34,620 nucleotides of DNA, from contig JAGWBP010000016.1 in the NCBI GenBank assembly GCA_021295835.1, positions 1 through 34,620 of the forward strand, given 5' to 3'. The translations under genes and the position numbers were made by a program. Numbering within the stretch: the first letter of the stretch is position 1; the number at the start of each line of letters is the position of its first letter. Of this stretch, positions 23,228-31,605 are shown one piece after another. The notes beneath the pieces are model-generated. The model did no database searches. It worked only from the letters and a program-made list of their open reading frames with translations, and was not told the origin of the DNA. This stretch comes from Gemmatimonadota bacterium. Its GTDB lineage: Bacteria > Gemmatimonadota > Gemmatimonadetes > Longimicrobiales > Gaopeijiaceae.

Positions 23228-23781
23228 AGGTTGAGCCCTCGCTGCTGGGGATCGCCCGCCCAGTGGTCTGATCGGGTAGGCGGAGTCGAGGCTTCCTCGG
23301 GCGCGGTCGCCTGGGCCAGGGTGCGCATCACCACCCGGCGTTCCAGGAAGCCAACGAGCTCGCCGTCTCGCGCGACTGGCAGGAGGGGCACGCCCCGCAC
23401 GCCCATTGAGCGGGCGGCCTCGAGGAGGGACGCGTCCTCCGAGACGCAGAGCACCGAGCGAATCATCACCTCGCTTGCGGGAATGCTGCCTCGCACGACC
23501 GGCCACTGCGCCTGACGCTCCGGAAGCATGCACCGCAGCAGATCCGCCTCGGTAACGACGCCCAGGAGCTCGTGGTCCGCGCCAACCACCGGCACCGCCG
23601 AGACTCCTCTTCGCACCATGAGATTCTGGATCTCGGCGACGGGCGTGTCCGCGTAGATCCGGTAGGTAAGCGGAGTGAGCACATTCTTCACCCTCAGTTC
23701 GACCAGAACTTCACTGTCGGACAACAAGCCATGTGCTGCGACCTCAGGCTCCAAACCAGACTGCTCAGGCATGGTTGACAT
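23224..23781 (-). CDS. Two-CBS-domain protein
   Basis: A 185-residue protein that is essentially a CBS pair. The first domain covers about 31-85 (VLTPLTYRIYADTPVAEIQN, then GVSAVPVVGADHELLGVVTE). The second covers about 104-160 (VMIRSVLCVSEDASLLEAAR, then GVPLLPVARDGELVGFLERR). Such pairs bind adenine nucleotides or related ligands and act as sensors. No catalytic domain is attached. A disordered tail of about 25 residues follows. The ATG at 23779-23781 or the one three codons later (23770-23772) may be used; GGAGG lies upstream. It sits between sucD and ndk, overlapping ndk by GTGA, so it may sense ATP/ADP charge for these enzymes. That is inference from context. Confidence 0.85.
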   Translation of the reverse strand: MSTMPEQSGLEPEVAAHGLLSDSEVLVELRVKNVLTPLTYRIYADTPVAEIQNLMVRRGVSAVPVVGADHELLGVVTEADLLRCMLPERQAQWPVVRGSIPASEVMIRSVLCVSEDASLLEAARSMGVRGVPLLPVARDGELVGFLERRVVMRTLAQATAPEEASTPPTRSDHWAGDPQQRGLNL

Positions 23782-23789
23782 ACTAGGTG

Positions 23790-24677
23790 CTAGCCTCCGA
23801 TCAGCTCCTGTACGAGCGACGCAATCTCGCGCGGACGCATCGCCACGCGGACACCGTTCTCCTCGAACGCCCTGGTCTTCACCTCCGCGGTACCGGACGA
23901 CCCGCTGATGATCGCTCCCGCATGCCCCATCCGCGTCCCGGGCGGTGCCGAGCGGCCCGCGATGAAGGCGATAGCCGGCACCTCGAGGCGTTCGCCGATC
24001 CAGGACGCAGCCTCCTGCTCCGCCGTGCCGCCGATCTCTCCGATCAGCACGACCGCCTCGGTCTCCGGGTCCTCCGAGAAGGCCGCGAGGCACTCCACGA
24101 AGCTCGTGCCGATCAGCGGGTCCCCGCCGATGCCGATGCAGCTGCTCTGCCCCAGGCCTCTCTCCGTCAGCTGGCGCACGGCCTCGTAGGTAAGGGTGCC
24201 CGAGCGCGAAATAACCCCGACGGGTCCCCTGGCCACGATCGAGCCCGGGATTATCCCGAGGCTGGTCTTGCCAGGCGAAACGATGCCGGGACAGTTGGGG
24301 CCCACCAGGCGACAGCCCCGGTCCCGCACGAAGGCGTGGGCACGGGTCATGTCGAGGACCGGGACGCCCTCGGTGACGCACACGATGAAGCCGATCCCCG
24401 CGTCGGCGGCCTCCATGACCGCTCCGGCGGCGAAGGCTGGCGGCACGTATACGACCGAGCAGTCCGCGCCGGTCTCGGCGACCGCATCGGCGACGGTGTT
24501 GAAGACCGGCACCACTTCTCCACTCGGCCCGGCGAAGTCCCGTCCCCCCTTCCCAGGGGTCACGCCAGCCACGATCCGGGTCCCGTAGGAGATCATCTGG
24601 CGGGCGTGGAAGGAGCCGTCGCGCCCGGTGATCCCCTGGACCAGCACACGGCTCTTCTCGTCTACGAATATCGACAT
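23790..24677 (-). CDS. sucD: Succinyl-CoA synthetase alpha subunit SucD
   Basis: The alpha subunit binds CoA and carries the phospho-histidine. This 295-residue protein has QGITGRDGSFHARQMI at 14-29, GVTPGKGGRDFAG, LVGPNCPGIVSPGK, SRSGTLTYEAVRQ and the active-site His252 in RMGHAGAIISG. With SucC it converts succinyl-CoA to succinate while making ATP or GTP in the TCA cycle. The ATG at 24675-24677 lies 19 bases beyond the sucC stop. Confidence 0.98.
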   Translation of the reverse strand: MSIFVDEKSRVLVQGITGRDGSFHARQMISYGTRIVAGVTPGKGGRDFAGPSGEVVPVFNTVADAVAETGADCSVVYVPPAFAAGAVMEAADAGIGFIVCVTEGVPVLDMTRAHAFVRDRGCRLVGPNCPGIVSPGKTSLGIIPGSIVARGPVGVISRSGTLTYEAVRQLTERGLGQSSCIGIGGDPLIGTSFVECLAAFSEDPETEAVVLIGEIGGTAEQEAASWIGERLEVPAIAFIAGRSAPPGTRMGHAGAIISGSSGTAEVKTRAFEENGVRVAMRPREIASLVQELIGG

Positions 24678-24696
24678 CTAATTGTTTCTCGGCCGC

Positions 24697-25830
24697 CTAC
24701 CCAGTGGCTAGATGAACTGCCTTCTCCACAACATCGTCCATTGACGACGCTGCGGCGAGACCCGCCTCGGAGAGGATCCGGCGCGCTGGCTCTTCGTTCG
24801 TGCCCGTGAGACGGATCACCAACGGGAGCTCGAAGCCGATGCGCTCCACCGCCTGCACGATCCCGTTGGCGACATCGTCGCAGCGCGTGATTCCTCCGAA
24901 GATGTTGAAGAGGATGACCCTGACGCCCGGGTCCGAGGTGATGATCTCGAGGGCGGCAACCACCTTGTCCGGATTTGACGACCCCCCAATGTCCAGGAAG
25001 TTGGCGGGTTCTCCGCCGTAGAACTTGACCAGGTCCATCGTCGCCATCGCCAGGCCAGCGCCGTTCACGCAGCAACCAACGTTTCCGCCGAGCTTGACGA
25101 AACTGAGTCCCGCCTCTCGCGCACGCCGGTCCGCAGCGCTCTCGGTGGTCGGATCGCGAAGCGCCGCCAGCTCCGGGCGCCGGAAGAGCTCGCTGTCGTC
25201 GATGCTGACCTTGGCGTCGATCGCAAGTACCTGCCCTGCGGAGGTAGCAATGAGCGGATTGATCTCGGCCATCGAGGCGCCGTTGTCCACGAACGCCTGG
25301 TAAAGCTGAGCTATCGCGCGGGCACCCTGGGAGGCGAGCTTCGGTTCGTCGTACAGCCGAGTCGCCAGTCCGTACGCCTGGTGTGGCAGCAGGCCGTAGC
25401 GAGGATCGACGCGCAGCCGGTGGATGGCCTCCGGATTGTCGGCCGCCACCTCCTCGATGTCGACTCCGCCCTCTGCCGAGACCATCAGGACCGGGCACCG
25501 GCTCCCGCGATCAATCAGCACCCCGACGTAGGCCTCCGACCCGATCTCCTCGATGGGGGAAATCAGAACTTCATGGACGGCGAGACCATTGATGCTCATG
25601 CCCAGTATGGCCTCGGCGTGTTTCCCGGCCTCGCCCGGAGAGCGCGCGAGCTTGACCCCGCCAGCCTTCCCCCGTCCCCCCGAATGCACCTGGGCCTTGA
25701 CGACCGCACTGCCCCCGAACGACTCCGCCAGGGCACGGGCGGCACCGGGGTCGCGGACAACTTCGCCCGGATTCACCGCCATGCCGACGGCTCGGAAGAG
25801 ATCCTTGGCCTGATATTCGTGTAGGTTCAT
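24697..25830 (-). CDS. sucC: Succinyl-CoA synthetase beta subunit SucC
   Basis: The ATP-grasp beta subunit, 377 residues. It begins MNLHEYQAKDLFRAVGM, has the ATP-grasp stretch VVKAQVHSGGRGKAGGVKLA, the metal-binding NPLIA segment in MAEINPLIATS, and the CoA/phosphate loop GGNVGCCVNGAGLAMATMD. IFGGITRCDDVANGIV closes the domain. It is the first gene of the long minus-strand cluster that ends at xerD, so the main promoter is expected just upstream (25,831-25,981), although no strong promoter motif or ribosome-binding site is obvious there. Confidence 0.98.
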   Translation of the reverse strand: MNLHEYQAKDLFRAVGMAVNPGEVVRDPGAARALAESFGGSAVVKAQVHSGGRGKAGGVKLARSPGEAGKHAEAILGMSINGLAVHEVLISPIEEIGSEAYVGVLIDRGSRCPVLMVSAEGGVDIEEVAADNPEAIHRLRVDPRYGLLPHQAYGLATRLYDEPKLASQGARAIAQLYQAFVDNGASMAEINPLIATSAGQVLAIDAKVSIDDSELFRRPELAALRDPTTESAADRRAREAGLSFVKLGGNVGCCVNGAGLAMATMDLVKFYGGEPANFLDIGGSSNPDKVVAALEIITSDPGVRVILFNIFGGITRCDDVANGIVQAVERIGFELPLVIRLTGTNEEPARRILSEAGLAAASSMDDVVEKAVHLATG

Positions 25831-25981
25831 TGAGGGCGGTCTTCGGGAAGAGGGGTGAATCGCCCCCCCGACCGGCGCGGGAATGGTCGATCAGGTGCGG
25901 TGCCGGTCCGCACGCCATGAAGTTACTGGGAAACACGTGCGCAGCAAGCATCCCTCGCCGCAGGGGGGTCCCCGGGATCGT
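25831..25981 (-). promoter_or_regulatory. Upstream region of sucC, expected promoter of the suc-fab cluster
   Basis: No convincing ORF. On the minus strand TTGCTG, 16 bases, then TAACTT is the best promoter-like pair, matching consensus at only three of six in each half. The 30 bases before the sucC ATG contain no clear Shine-Dalgarno sequence. The region is also the 3' flank of the frameshifted gene at 25,982. Confidence 0.3.
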
Positions 25982-26841
25982 CTACGGAACTGCCACTAGC
26001 CTTCGCCCCACGATGTGGCACACGTCCGGCGAGTCCTTCCAGACCCCACCACAGATGCGCGTCCGTGGCGCTGCAAAGCGACAGCGATTCCGGTAGGAGG
26101 ACCCCGGCGGGGTTCCACAGCCATGTAGACCACGGGGGTATCCGATCTCTCGAAGGTCCCGAGCCGGACCTCGCCCGACGCCGTCGCTACGATGCCGCTC
26201 GGCGGCGGCGGGAACTCGGGTTTGTGGACCGAACTGGTAGTCGACCTCGGTGAGCCATGTCGTCGAGTTGGCGGAGCCGGGTTCGCCTCCACCGCAGCAG
26301 CCGGCTGACCACAAGGCCCTCGCACCCGCCCTCCCGGCGGCCCCGGCGCACAACCCGTGCCCCAGGGCCTCCGGCCTCCTCGGTAACCCATCCTACGCAA
26401 CGGATGGCGCGAGACTGGCACCCAGTCGAAGTAGACCCATTGATCGGTCTCCCTTCGCCCAGACACAGTGACCAACGTCGAGGCTTGGTGGATAAGAGGC
26501 CAGCCGTCCTCAACGTCGTCGTTTCCTGTGGGTCCTTCAGCCGCTCCCTGACTGAACACCAGGGTCTCGCCAACGAAAAGCCCCATTCTGCCGAGCCTTA
26601 CGCCCCAGTGCATCTCGCTAAACTCTCCGACCGGCGCAACGCCGTCCGAGTTGCCATATGCAGCCACATTATAAGGGTAGCAGTTGTAGTATACGATCTG
26701 CCAGTTAGACCCCGGCGTCTGGTCAATAAAGCCCTGACGGCATTCGAGGCGCGCTGCATCCGCGCTGGACCGCTGCGCTCTTCGTCGCGCCTCGCCAGCC
26801 CGGCGCTTCGTGCCTCTCGGTGCTCGCCAGGGTTCATCCAC
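25982..26841 (-). pseudogene. Frameshifted gene of unknown function
   Basis: The minus strand shows coding-like sequence broken over at least two frames. Frame one runs from about 26,841 and is convincing around NWQIVYYNCYPYNVAAYGNS, FSEMHWGVRLGRMGLFVGET and TDQWVYFDWVPVSR, to about 26,400. A different frame then gives NSTTWLTEVDYQFGPQTR (about 26,215-26,270). Frame one resumes as EVRLGTFERSDTPVVYMAVE, and the alternate frame ends with ICGGVWKDSPDVCHIVGRR and TAG at 25,982-25,984. The Trp/Tyr/Asn richness and lower GC differ from neighbours. The start is uncertain; the ATG at 26,841 opens a basic, low-complexity stretch. I recognise no family. Surrounding genes are intact, so real decay is more likely than random sequencing error, but errors are possible. 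Confidence 0.5.
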
Positions 26842-26990
26842 GGACTCCTAGGCGGCCCGTCTGCCTTCGACGCCGGCCATCTCCGGGGTGCCTTGCAAGA
26901 GTGCGTCGAGAAGCCGGGGGACTTGCCGTCCCCCCTTGGGGCCGCATTGCGCGATATTGGGAATCGTCCCCCGAACCGGAGGCTGCGCCG
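26842..26990. promoter_or_regulatory. Leader region of the cysteine desulfurase with a strong hairpin
   Basis: No supported gene. It must hold the promoter of the desulfurase-mnmA-glnS trio. A perfect 7-base-pair hairpin, GGGGGAC (26,916-26,922), loop TTGCC, GTCCCCC (26,928-26,934), lies about 57 bases before the start. GATATT near 26,953 could be a -10, but no well-spaced -35 is seen. CGGAGG just before position 26,983 is the ribosome-binding site of the desulfurase. Confidence 0.35.
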
Positions 26991-28181
26991 GTGCCCACCA
27001 TTTCTGCGCCCGTCTACCTGGACCACGCCGCCACCACGCCGGTGCGTCCGGAGGTGGCTACGGCGATGCAGCTGGCTCTCGAGGATAACTTCGGCAACCC
27101 ATCGAGCGCGCACGCGTGGGGGCGCAGAGCGCGCATCCTCCTAGAGGAGGCGCGCAGCACGCTGGCGCACGCGATCGGTACGTCGCCCGAGTGCGTCGTC
27201 TTTGTGCGTGGCGGGACGGAGTCGAACAACCTGGCGGTACTTGGGCGGGCGCGGTACGATGCGGCGCGGGGCGCGGGAGCACATGTGATAACCTCGGCGA
27301 TCGAGCACCCCTCCGTCTTCGAGGCGGCACGGCGAGTTGCCGCCGAGGGAGGACGGCATACGGTAGTGCGATTCTCGGGGCTCGGCCTGGACGTTGGCGC
27401 GCTCGCAACGGCGCTCCGGCAGGGAGCTTCCGTGGCCTCGTTCATGTGGGTCGACAACGAGACTGGCCTGGAACTCCCGATCGGCGAGGTCGGCGAGATG
27501 TGCCGCGACCACGGCGTCCAGCTTCACAGCGACTCGGTGCAGGCCGTGGGGAAGCTCTCGATGGAGGTGGACGAGCTCTCCGTCGACATGCTCACCCTGA
27601 CGGGACACAAGGTCTACGGACCAAAGGGCGCCGGGGCCCTCCTGGTGAGGGAGCGGGGCGCCTTGGAGCCGCTCCACTTCGGCGGGGGTCAGGAGAGGGG
27701 GCTTCGACCCGGCACCGAGGATGTTGTCGGCGCAGTCGGGCTGGCAGAGGCGGTGCGCCTTGCGGTCGGCGAGCAGCCAAGCGAGGCGATAAGACTGAAG
27801 AGGTTGCGAGATCGCGTGGAGGCCGAGGTGCTGGCCGGAGTCCCGGGAGCGCGGGCAATTGCCGGCGAGGCGCCTAGGGCTCCGCACATCTCGTCGCTCA
27901 GAATACCTGGCGCGGACTCTGACGTGCTCCTGGCGGCTCTGGACCGGGTGGGCGTCGCGGCCTCTGCGGGATCGGCGTGCGCAAGCGGGTCGGGGGGACG
28001 CAGCCGCGCGGTGGAAGCGCTCCACCCGAACGATTCCGGTGCCGTGGTGCGACTGAGCTTCGGTCGGCTGAACGCCGCCCAGACCGGTGAGCGGATCGCG
28101 GACCTCGTCGTGGGGGCGGCCGAGCGGGCGCGGGCGCTGGGCACCGCTGGCAACCCGAGAAAGAGCGGTCAGGGCAGATGA
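26991..28181 (+). CDS. Cysteine desulfurase (IscS/NifS family), probably supplying MnmA
   Basis: A PLP enzyme of 396 residues that takes sulfur from cysteine as an enzyme persulfide. It begins near VYLDHAATTPVRPEV, has RGGTESNN at 73-80, His106 in AIEHPSV, the cofactor lysine Lys207 in LTGHKVYGPKG and the sulfur-carrying Cys330 in SAGSACASGSGG. The PLP-ring Asp is in LHSDSVQAVGK (Asp181). The GTG at 26,991 is chosen because CGGAGG lies 8 bases before it and homology begins there; the longer frame is Arg-rich and unlike the family. Its stop overlaps the mnmA start (ATGA), so its chief partner is probably MnmA. Whether it also serves Fe-S assembly is unknown; no iscU or sufU is adjacent. Confidence 0.95.
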   Translation: MPTISAPVYLDHAATTPVRPEVATAMQLALEDNFGNPSSAHAWGRRARILLEEARSTLAHAIGTSPECVVFVRGGTESNNLAVLGRARYDAARGAGAHVITSAIEHPSVFEAARRVAAEGGRHTVVRFSGLGLDVGALATALRQGASVASFMWVDNETGLELPIGEVGEMCRDHGVQLHSDSVQAVGKLSMEVDELSVDMLTLTGHKVYGPKGAGALLVRERGALEPLHFGGGQERGLRPGTEDVVGAVGLAEAVRLAVGEQPSEAIRLKRLRDRVEAEVLAGVPGARAIAGEAPRAPHISSLRIPGADSDVLLAALDRVGVAASAGSACASGSGGRSRAVEALHPNDSGAVVRLSFGRLNAAQTGERIADLVVGAAERARALGTAGNPRKSGQGR

Positions 28182-29263
28182 GGGTACTGGTCGCGATGTC
28201 GGGCGGCGTCGACTCCTCGGTGGCAGCCGCGATGCTGGTGGAATCCGGGCACGAGGTCGTCGGGGCGACGATGAAGACCTTCTGCTACAGCGGCGAAGCG
28301 GCCGTCTCCAAGCGAAGCTGCTGCGGGCTGGAGGGGATCGCGGACGCACGCCAGGTCGCCGACCGCCTGGGCATTCCCCACTACGTCTTCGATGTGGAGG
28401 AGGGTTTCACCCGCGACGTGATCGACGACTTCGTCTCGGAATACGCGAATGGCCGCACGCCGAATCCGTGCGTTCAGTGCAACTCGAACACCAAGTTCGG
28501 CGATTTGTTCGTGCGCGGTCGAGTCCTTGATTGCGAAGGCGTTGCGTCAGGTCACTTCGCGCGCATTGACAATACTGGATCGGCACCTCGACTGCTGCGT
28601 GGGGCGGACCGGGCCAAGGACCAGTCCTACTTTCTCTGGGGGCTTCCCGCGGAGATGCTCGGGAAGATGCACTTTCCGGTCGGCGAGCTTGCGAAGGACG
28701 AGGTGCGGTCGCGCGCGCGGGCCCTCGGGCTGGTCACCGCGGACAAGCCGGAATCGCAGGAGATCTGCTTCGTGCCGACCGGCAACTACCGAGACCTGCT
28801 CGCCGACAGGCTCCTTCCCACCCACCCTGCGCTCTCGCCCGGCCCGATCGTCGACCCCGGCGGGCGCGTTCTAGGGCGGCACGGCGGCTACGCGGGCTTC
28901 ACCGTGGGGCAGCGCAGGGGTATCGGCGGGGGGCGCGGCGAGCGCTACCACGTGATCGAGATCAGACCCGCGACGCGGGAGGTGGTGATTGGGCCGCGCC
29001 ACCTACTCGAGGTCGGCGGTGCGGTCGTCGGCGACCTCAACTGGCTGGGACCGCCCCCGGTTCCGGGCCGCCAGCTCGGAGTGCAGATCCGCTACCGTGC
29101 GCCAGTGCACCGCTGCACCGTCGAGGAGATCGACGACGACGCGGTCGGGCTCTCCTTCAGGGGGGGTGCCATGGCCGTGGCGCCCGGGCAGTCGAGCGTC
29201 TTCTTCGAGGGAGAACGGGTGCTAGGGGGTGGGCGCATTCGAGAGACGGTCGGACGGAGGTAG
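28178..29263 (+). CDS. mnmA: tRNA-uridine 2-sulfurtransferase MnmA
   Basis: MnmA thiolates U34 of tRNAs for Lys, Glu and Gln. This 361-residue enzyme has the PP-loop SGGVDSSVAA at 8-17, Cys98 and Cys101 in TPNPCVQCN, and the second catalytic Cys197 in SQEICFVP. FTVGQRRGIG and the C-terminal beta-barrel follow. Residues 34-50 contain extra cysteines (TFCYSGEAAVSKRSCCGL), a pattern different from the E. coli enzyme. Its ATG overlaps the desulfurase stop (ATGA), and glnS follows after 8 bases, so sulfur source, modifier and a synthetase for one target tRNA are in one transcript. Confidence 0.96.
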   Translation: MRVLVAMSGGVDSSVAAAMLVESGHEVVGATMKTFCYSGEAAVSKRSCCGLEGIADARQVADRLGIPHYVFDVEEGFTRDVIDDFVSEYANGRTPNPCVQCNSNTKFGDLFVRGRVLDCEGVASGHFARIDNTGSAPRLLRGADRAKDQSYFLWGLPAEMLGKMHFPVGELAKDEVRSRARALGLVTADKPESQEICFVPTGNYRDLLADRLLPTHPALSPGPIVDPGGRVLGRHGGYAGFTVGQRRGIGGGRGERYHVIEIRPATREVVIGPRHLLEVGGAVVGDLNWLGPPPVPGRQLGVQIRYRAPVHRCTVEEIDDDAVGLSFRGGAMAVAPGQSSVFFEGERVLGGGRIRETVGRR

Positions 29264-29271
29264 AGGACTGG

Positions 29272-31605
29272 ATGGACTTCGTCAGGAGCATGATCGCCCG
29301 GGACCAGGAGACCGGGAAGTACGGAGGGAGCGTCGTTACCCGCTTCCCGCCGGAGCCCAACGGCTACCTGCACATAGGCCATGCCAAGGCGATTCACCTC
29401 AACTTCGGGATCGCCTCCGAGCACCCTGGCGGGCGCTGCCACCTGCGCCTTGACGACACGAATCCGGAGACCGAGAGATCCGAGTACGTCGAGGCGATGA
29501 AGCGCGACATCCGGTGGCTGGGCCACGACTGGGGCAACCATCTCTACCACGCTTCCGACTACTTCGGCAAGCTGTACGAGTGCGCGGTCCTGCTCGTTCG
29601 CCGAGGGCTGGCCTATGTGGATTCCTCGACCGAGGAGGAGATCCGCGCCAGACGGGGGTCGGTGACCGAGCCCGGCGTGGAGAGCCCATGGCGCGGTCGC
29701 CCGGTCACGGAGAACCTGGACCTGCTGGAGCGGATGCGGGCGGGGGAGTTTCCCGACGGCAGCCATGTACTTCGGGCCAGAATCGACATGGCCCACTCCA
29801 ACATGGTGATGCGGGACCCCCTGCTCTACCGCATCCGCCATTCGACCCACTACCGCCAGGGCGACGGCTGGCCGATCTACCCGATGTACGACTTCGCGCA
29901 CTGCCTCTCGGACTCGATCGAGCGCGTCACCCACTCGCTCTGCACACTCGAGTTCGAGAACAACCGCGAGATCTACGACTGGCTACTCGCAAAGGTGGAT
30001 GCGCCCCTCCCCCGTCCCGAGCAGACCGAGTTCGCACCCCTGGTCGTCGAGCACGTCGTCACCAGCAAGCGGAGGCTGAAGGAGCTCGTTGGAGCGGGGG
30101 CGGTGCGGGGCTGGGACGACCCCCGCATGCCGACCATTGCCGGGCTCAGGCGGCGTGGCGTCACCCCCGAGGCGATCCGCCGCTTCTGCGAGATGGTCGG
30201 CGTCTCCCGGGCCCAGTCGCGTGTCGACTACGGCAAGCTCGAGTTCGCGATACGCGACGACCTCAACCGCAGGGCACCGCGCGCCTTCTGCATCCTGGAC
30301 CCGCTCAGAGTCGTGCTGACGGACTTCGACCCTGGCAGGTTGGAGTCGCTTAGGGCTCCGGCGATGCCGGGCTCCGACGACAGCACGCAACAGGACCGCG
30401 ACTTGTCGCTGCGCGGCGAGATCTACATCGAGCGCGGCGACTTCGCCGAGAATCCTCCGCCTGGCTTCCACCGTCTCCGTCCGGGCGGCGAGGTAAGGCT
30501 CAAGTACGCCCTCACGATTCGATGCGACGAGATCGTCCGCGACGGCGGGGGCCGAATCGTCGAGCTGCGCTGCTCCCACGACCCCGAGACGCTGGGCGGG
30601 GTCGCGCCCGAGGGCCGCCGCGTGCCCGGCACGATCCACTGGCTCTCGGCGGCAGACGCCGTGCCCGCCGAGGTGCGCCTCTACGACCGCCTATTTGCGG
30701 TGCCCGATCCGCCGCTCGACGACCTGCCAAACGCCCTAAATCCGGATTCGGAGCGCATTGTGCCGGGCCTGGTCGAGCCTGGTATCGCGGGCGCTGCACC
30801 TGGCACGCACTACCAGTTCGAGAGGCTCGGCTACTTCTTCACCGATCCGGCGGACTCGCGTCCGGACCGGCTGGTCCTTAACCGGGTCGTCACGCTGCGC
30901 GACAGCTGGGCGGAGCGGCTGCGAAGGGAGGAAAGCGGCACCGGTCGCGCCTCCGTCCCGGCCGAAGCGGATCCCGCGCGGGGAGTGCGCACGCGCGGTG
31001 TGGACACCGGCGCCGCAAGCTCCCCGGAGGCGTCGCTCGCCTCCGAGCTGGAACGAGACCGTTTCAGGGAGCTGCGATCTCTGGGAGTCGGCGAGGCGAC
31101 TGCCGCCAGCCTTGTCCGATCGCCGCCGGCCCTCGACCTCTTCCACCAGGCCATCGCCAGCTACCCCGAGGGCGCGGGTGCCGTAGCTTCGTGGCTGGTC
31201 AACGACGTGGCGCGACTTGTCCGACACAGCGCAACACTCGCTCTCGAACGATTGGCGCCTGACGCACTGGCCGATCTCGTACGCACCGTCGAGGCCGACG
31301 ATCTCTCGCACCGGCTGGGGCGCAGGGTGCTGGAGGCGCTCCTCGAAGGGGGTGGCGACTTCGAGGAGGTGCGCCTGTCGCTGGACCTCGCCGAAGTGGA
31401 CGACGAGGACACCCTGCGCCGGGTGGTCGAGGGCATCGTGGCCGCCAACCCGGAGAAGGCGGCCGCCTACCGCGCGGGGCGCAGCGGACTGCTGGGGTTT
31501 TTCGTCGGCGAGGCTATGCGGGCCACGGGCGGCCACGCCGACCCGCGGGCAGTCAGTCGCGTGGCTATCGAGATGCTGTCTGCGGCGACGAGAACTTCGA
31601 GCTGA
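29272..31605 (+). CDS. glnS: Glutaminyl-tRNA synthetase with C-terminal GatB/YqeY-like domain
   Basis: A 777-residue class I synthetase that charges tRNA-Gln directly. HIGH motif in PEPNGYLHIGHAKA (34-37), LRLDDTNPETE, PMYDFAHCLSDSIERVTHSL, and the KMSKS-type motif VVTSKRRL (262-269) give a standard GlnRS catalytic core, then the anticodon-binding beta-barrels to about 560. After a low-complexity linker (about 560-605) comes a GatB/YqeY-like tail ending AYRAGRSGLLGFFVGEAMRA followed by TGGHADPRAV, the hallmark of that domain. E. coli GlnRS (about 554) has no tail; Deinococcus GlnRS is known to carry a YqeY-like one. AGAGGA precedes the ATG. The last 41 bases overlap the RND gene convergently. 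Confidence 0.96.
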   Translation: MDFVRSMIARDQETGKYGGSVVTRFPPEPNGYLHIGHAKAIHLNFGIASEHPGGRCHLRLDDTNPETERSEYVEAMKRDIRWLGHDWGNHLYHASDYFGKLYECAVLLVRRGLAYVDSSTEEEIRARRGSVTEPGVESPWRGRPVTENLDLLERMRAGEFPDGSHVLRARIDMAHSNMVMRDPLLYRIRHSTHYRQGDGWPIYPMYDFAHCLSDSIERVTHSLCTLEFENNREIYDWLLAKVDAPLPRPEQTEFAPLVVEHVVTSKRRLKELVGAGAVRGWDDPRMPTIAGLRRRGVTPEAIRRFCEMVGVSRAQSRVDYGKLEFAIRDDLNRRAPRAFCILDPLRVVLTDFDPGRLESLRAPAMPGSDDSTQQDRDLSLRGEIYIERGDFAENPPPGFHRLRPGGEVRLKYALTIRCDEIVRDGGGRIVELRCSHDPETLGGVAPEGRRVPGTIHWLSAADAVPAEVRLYDRLFAVPDPPLDDLPNALNPDSERIVPGLVEPGIAGAAPGTHYQFERLGYFFTDPADSRPDRLVLNRVVTLRDSWAERLRREESGTGRASVPAEADPARGVRTRGVDTGAASSPEASLASELERDRFRELRSLGVGEATAASLVRSPPALDLFHQAIASYPEGAGAVASWLVNDVARLVRHSATLALERLAPDALADLVRTVEADDLSHRLGRRVLEALLEGGGDFEEVRLSLDLAEVDDEDTLRRVVEGIVAANPEKAAAYRAGRSGLLGFFVGEAMRATGGHADPRAVSRVAIEMLSAATRTSS

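Noticed and set aside
26257..27144. 295-residue + strand ORF across the desulfurase leader
   Set aside because: Arg/Pro/Ser-rich, no domain, overlaps the desulfurase start and the minus-strand coding-like segments in another frame.
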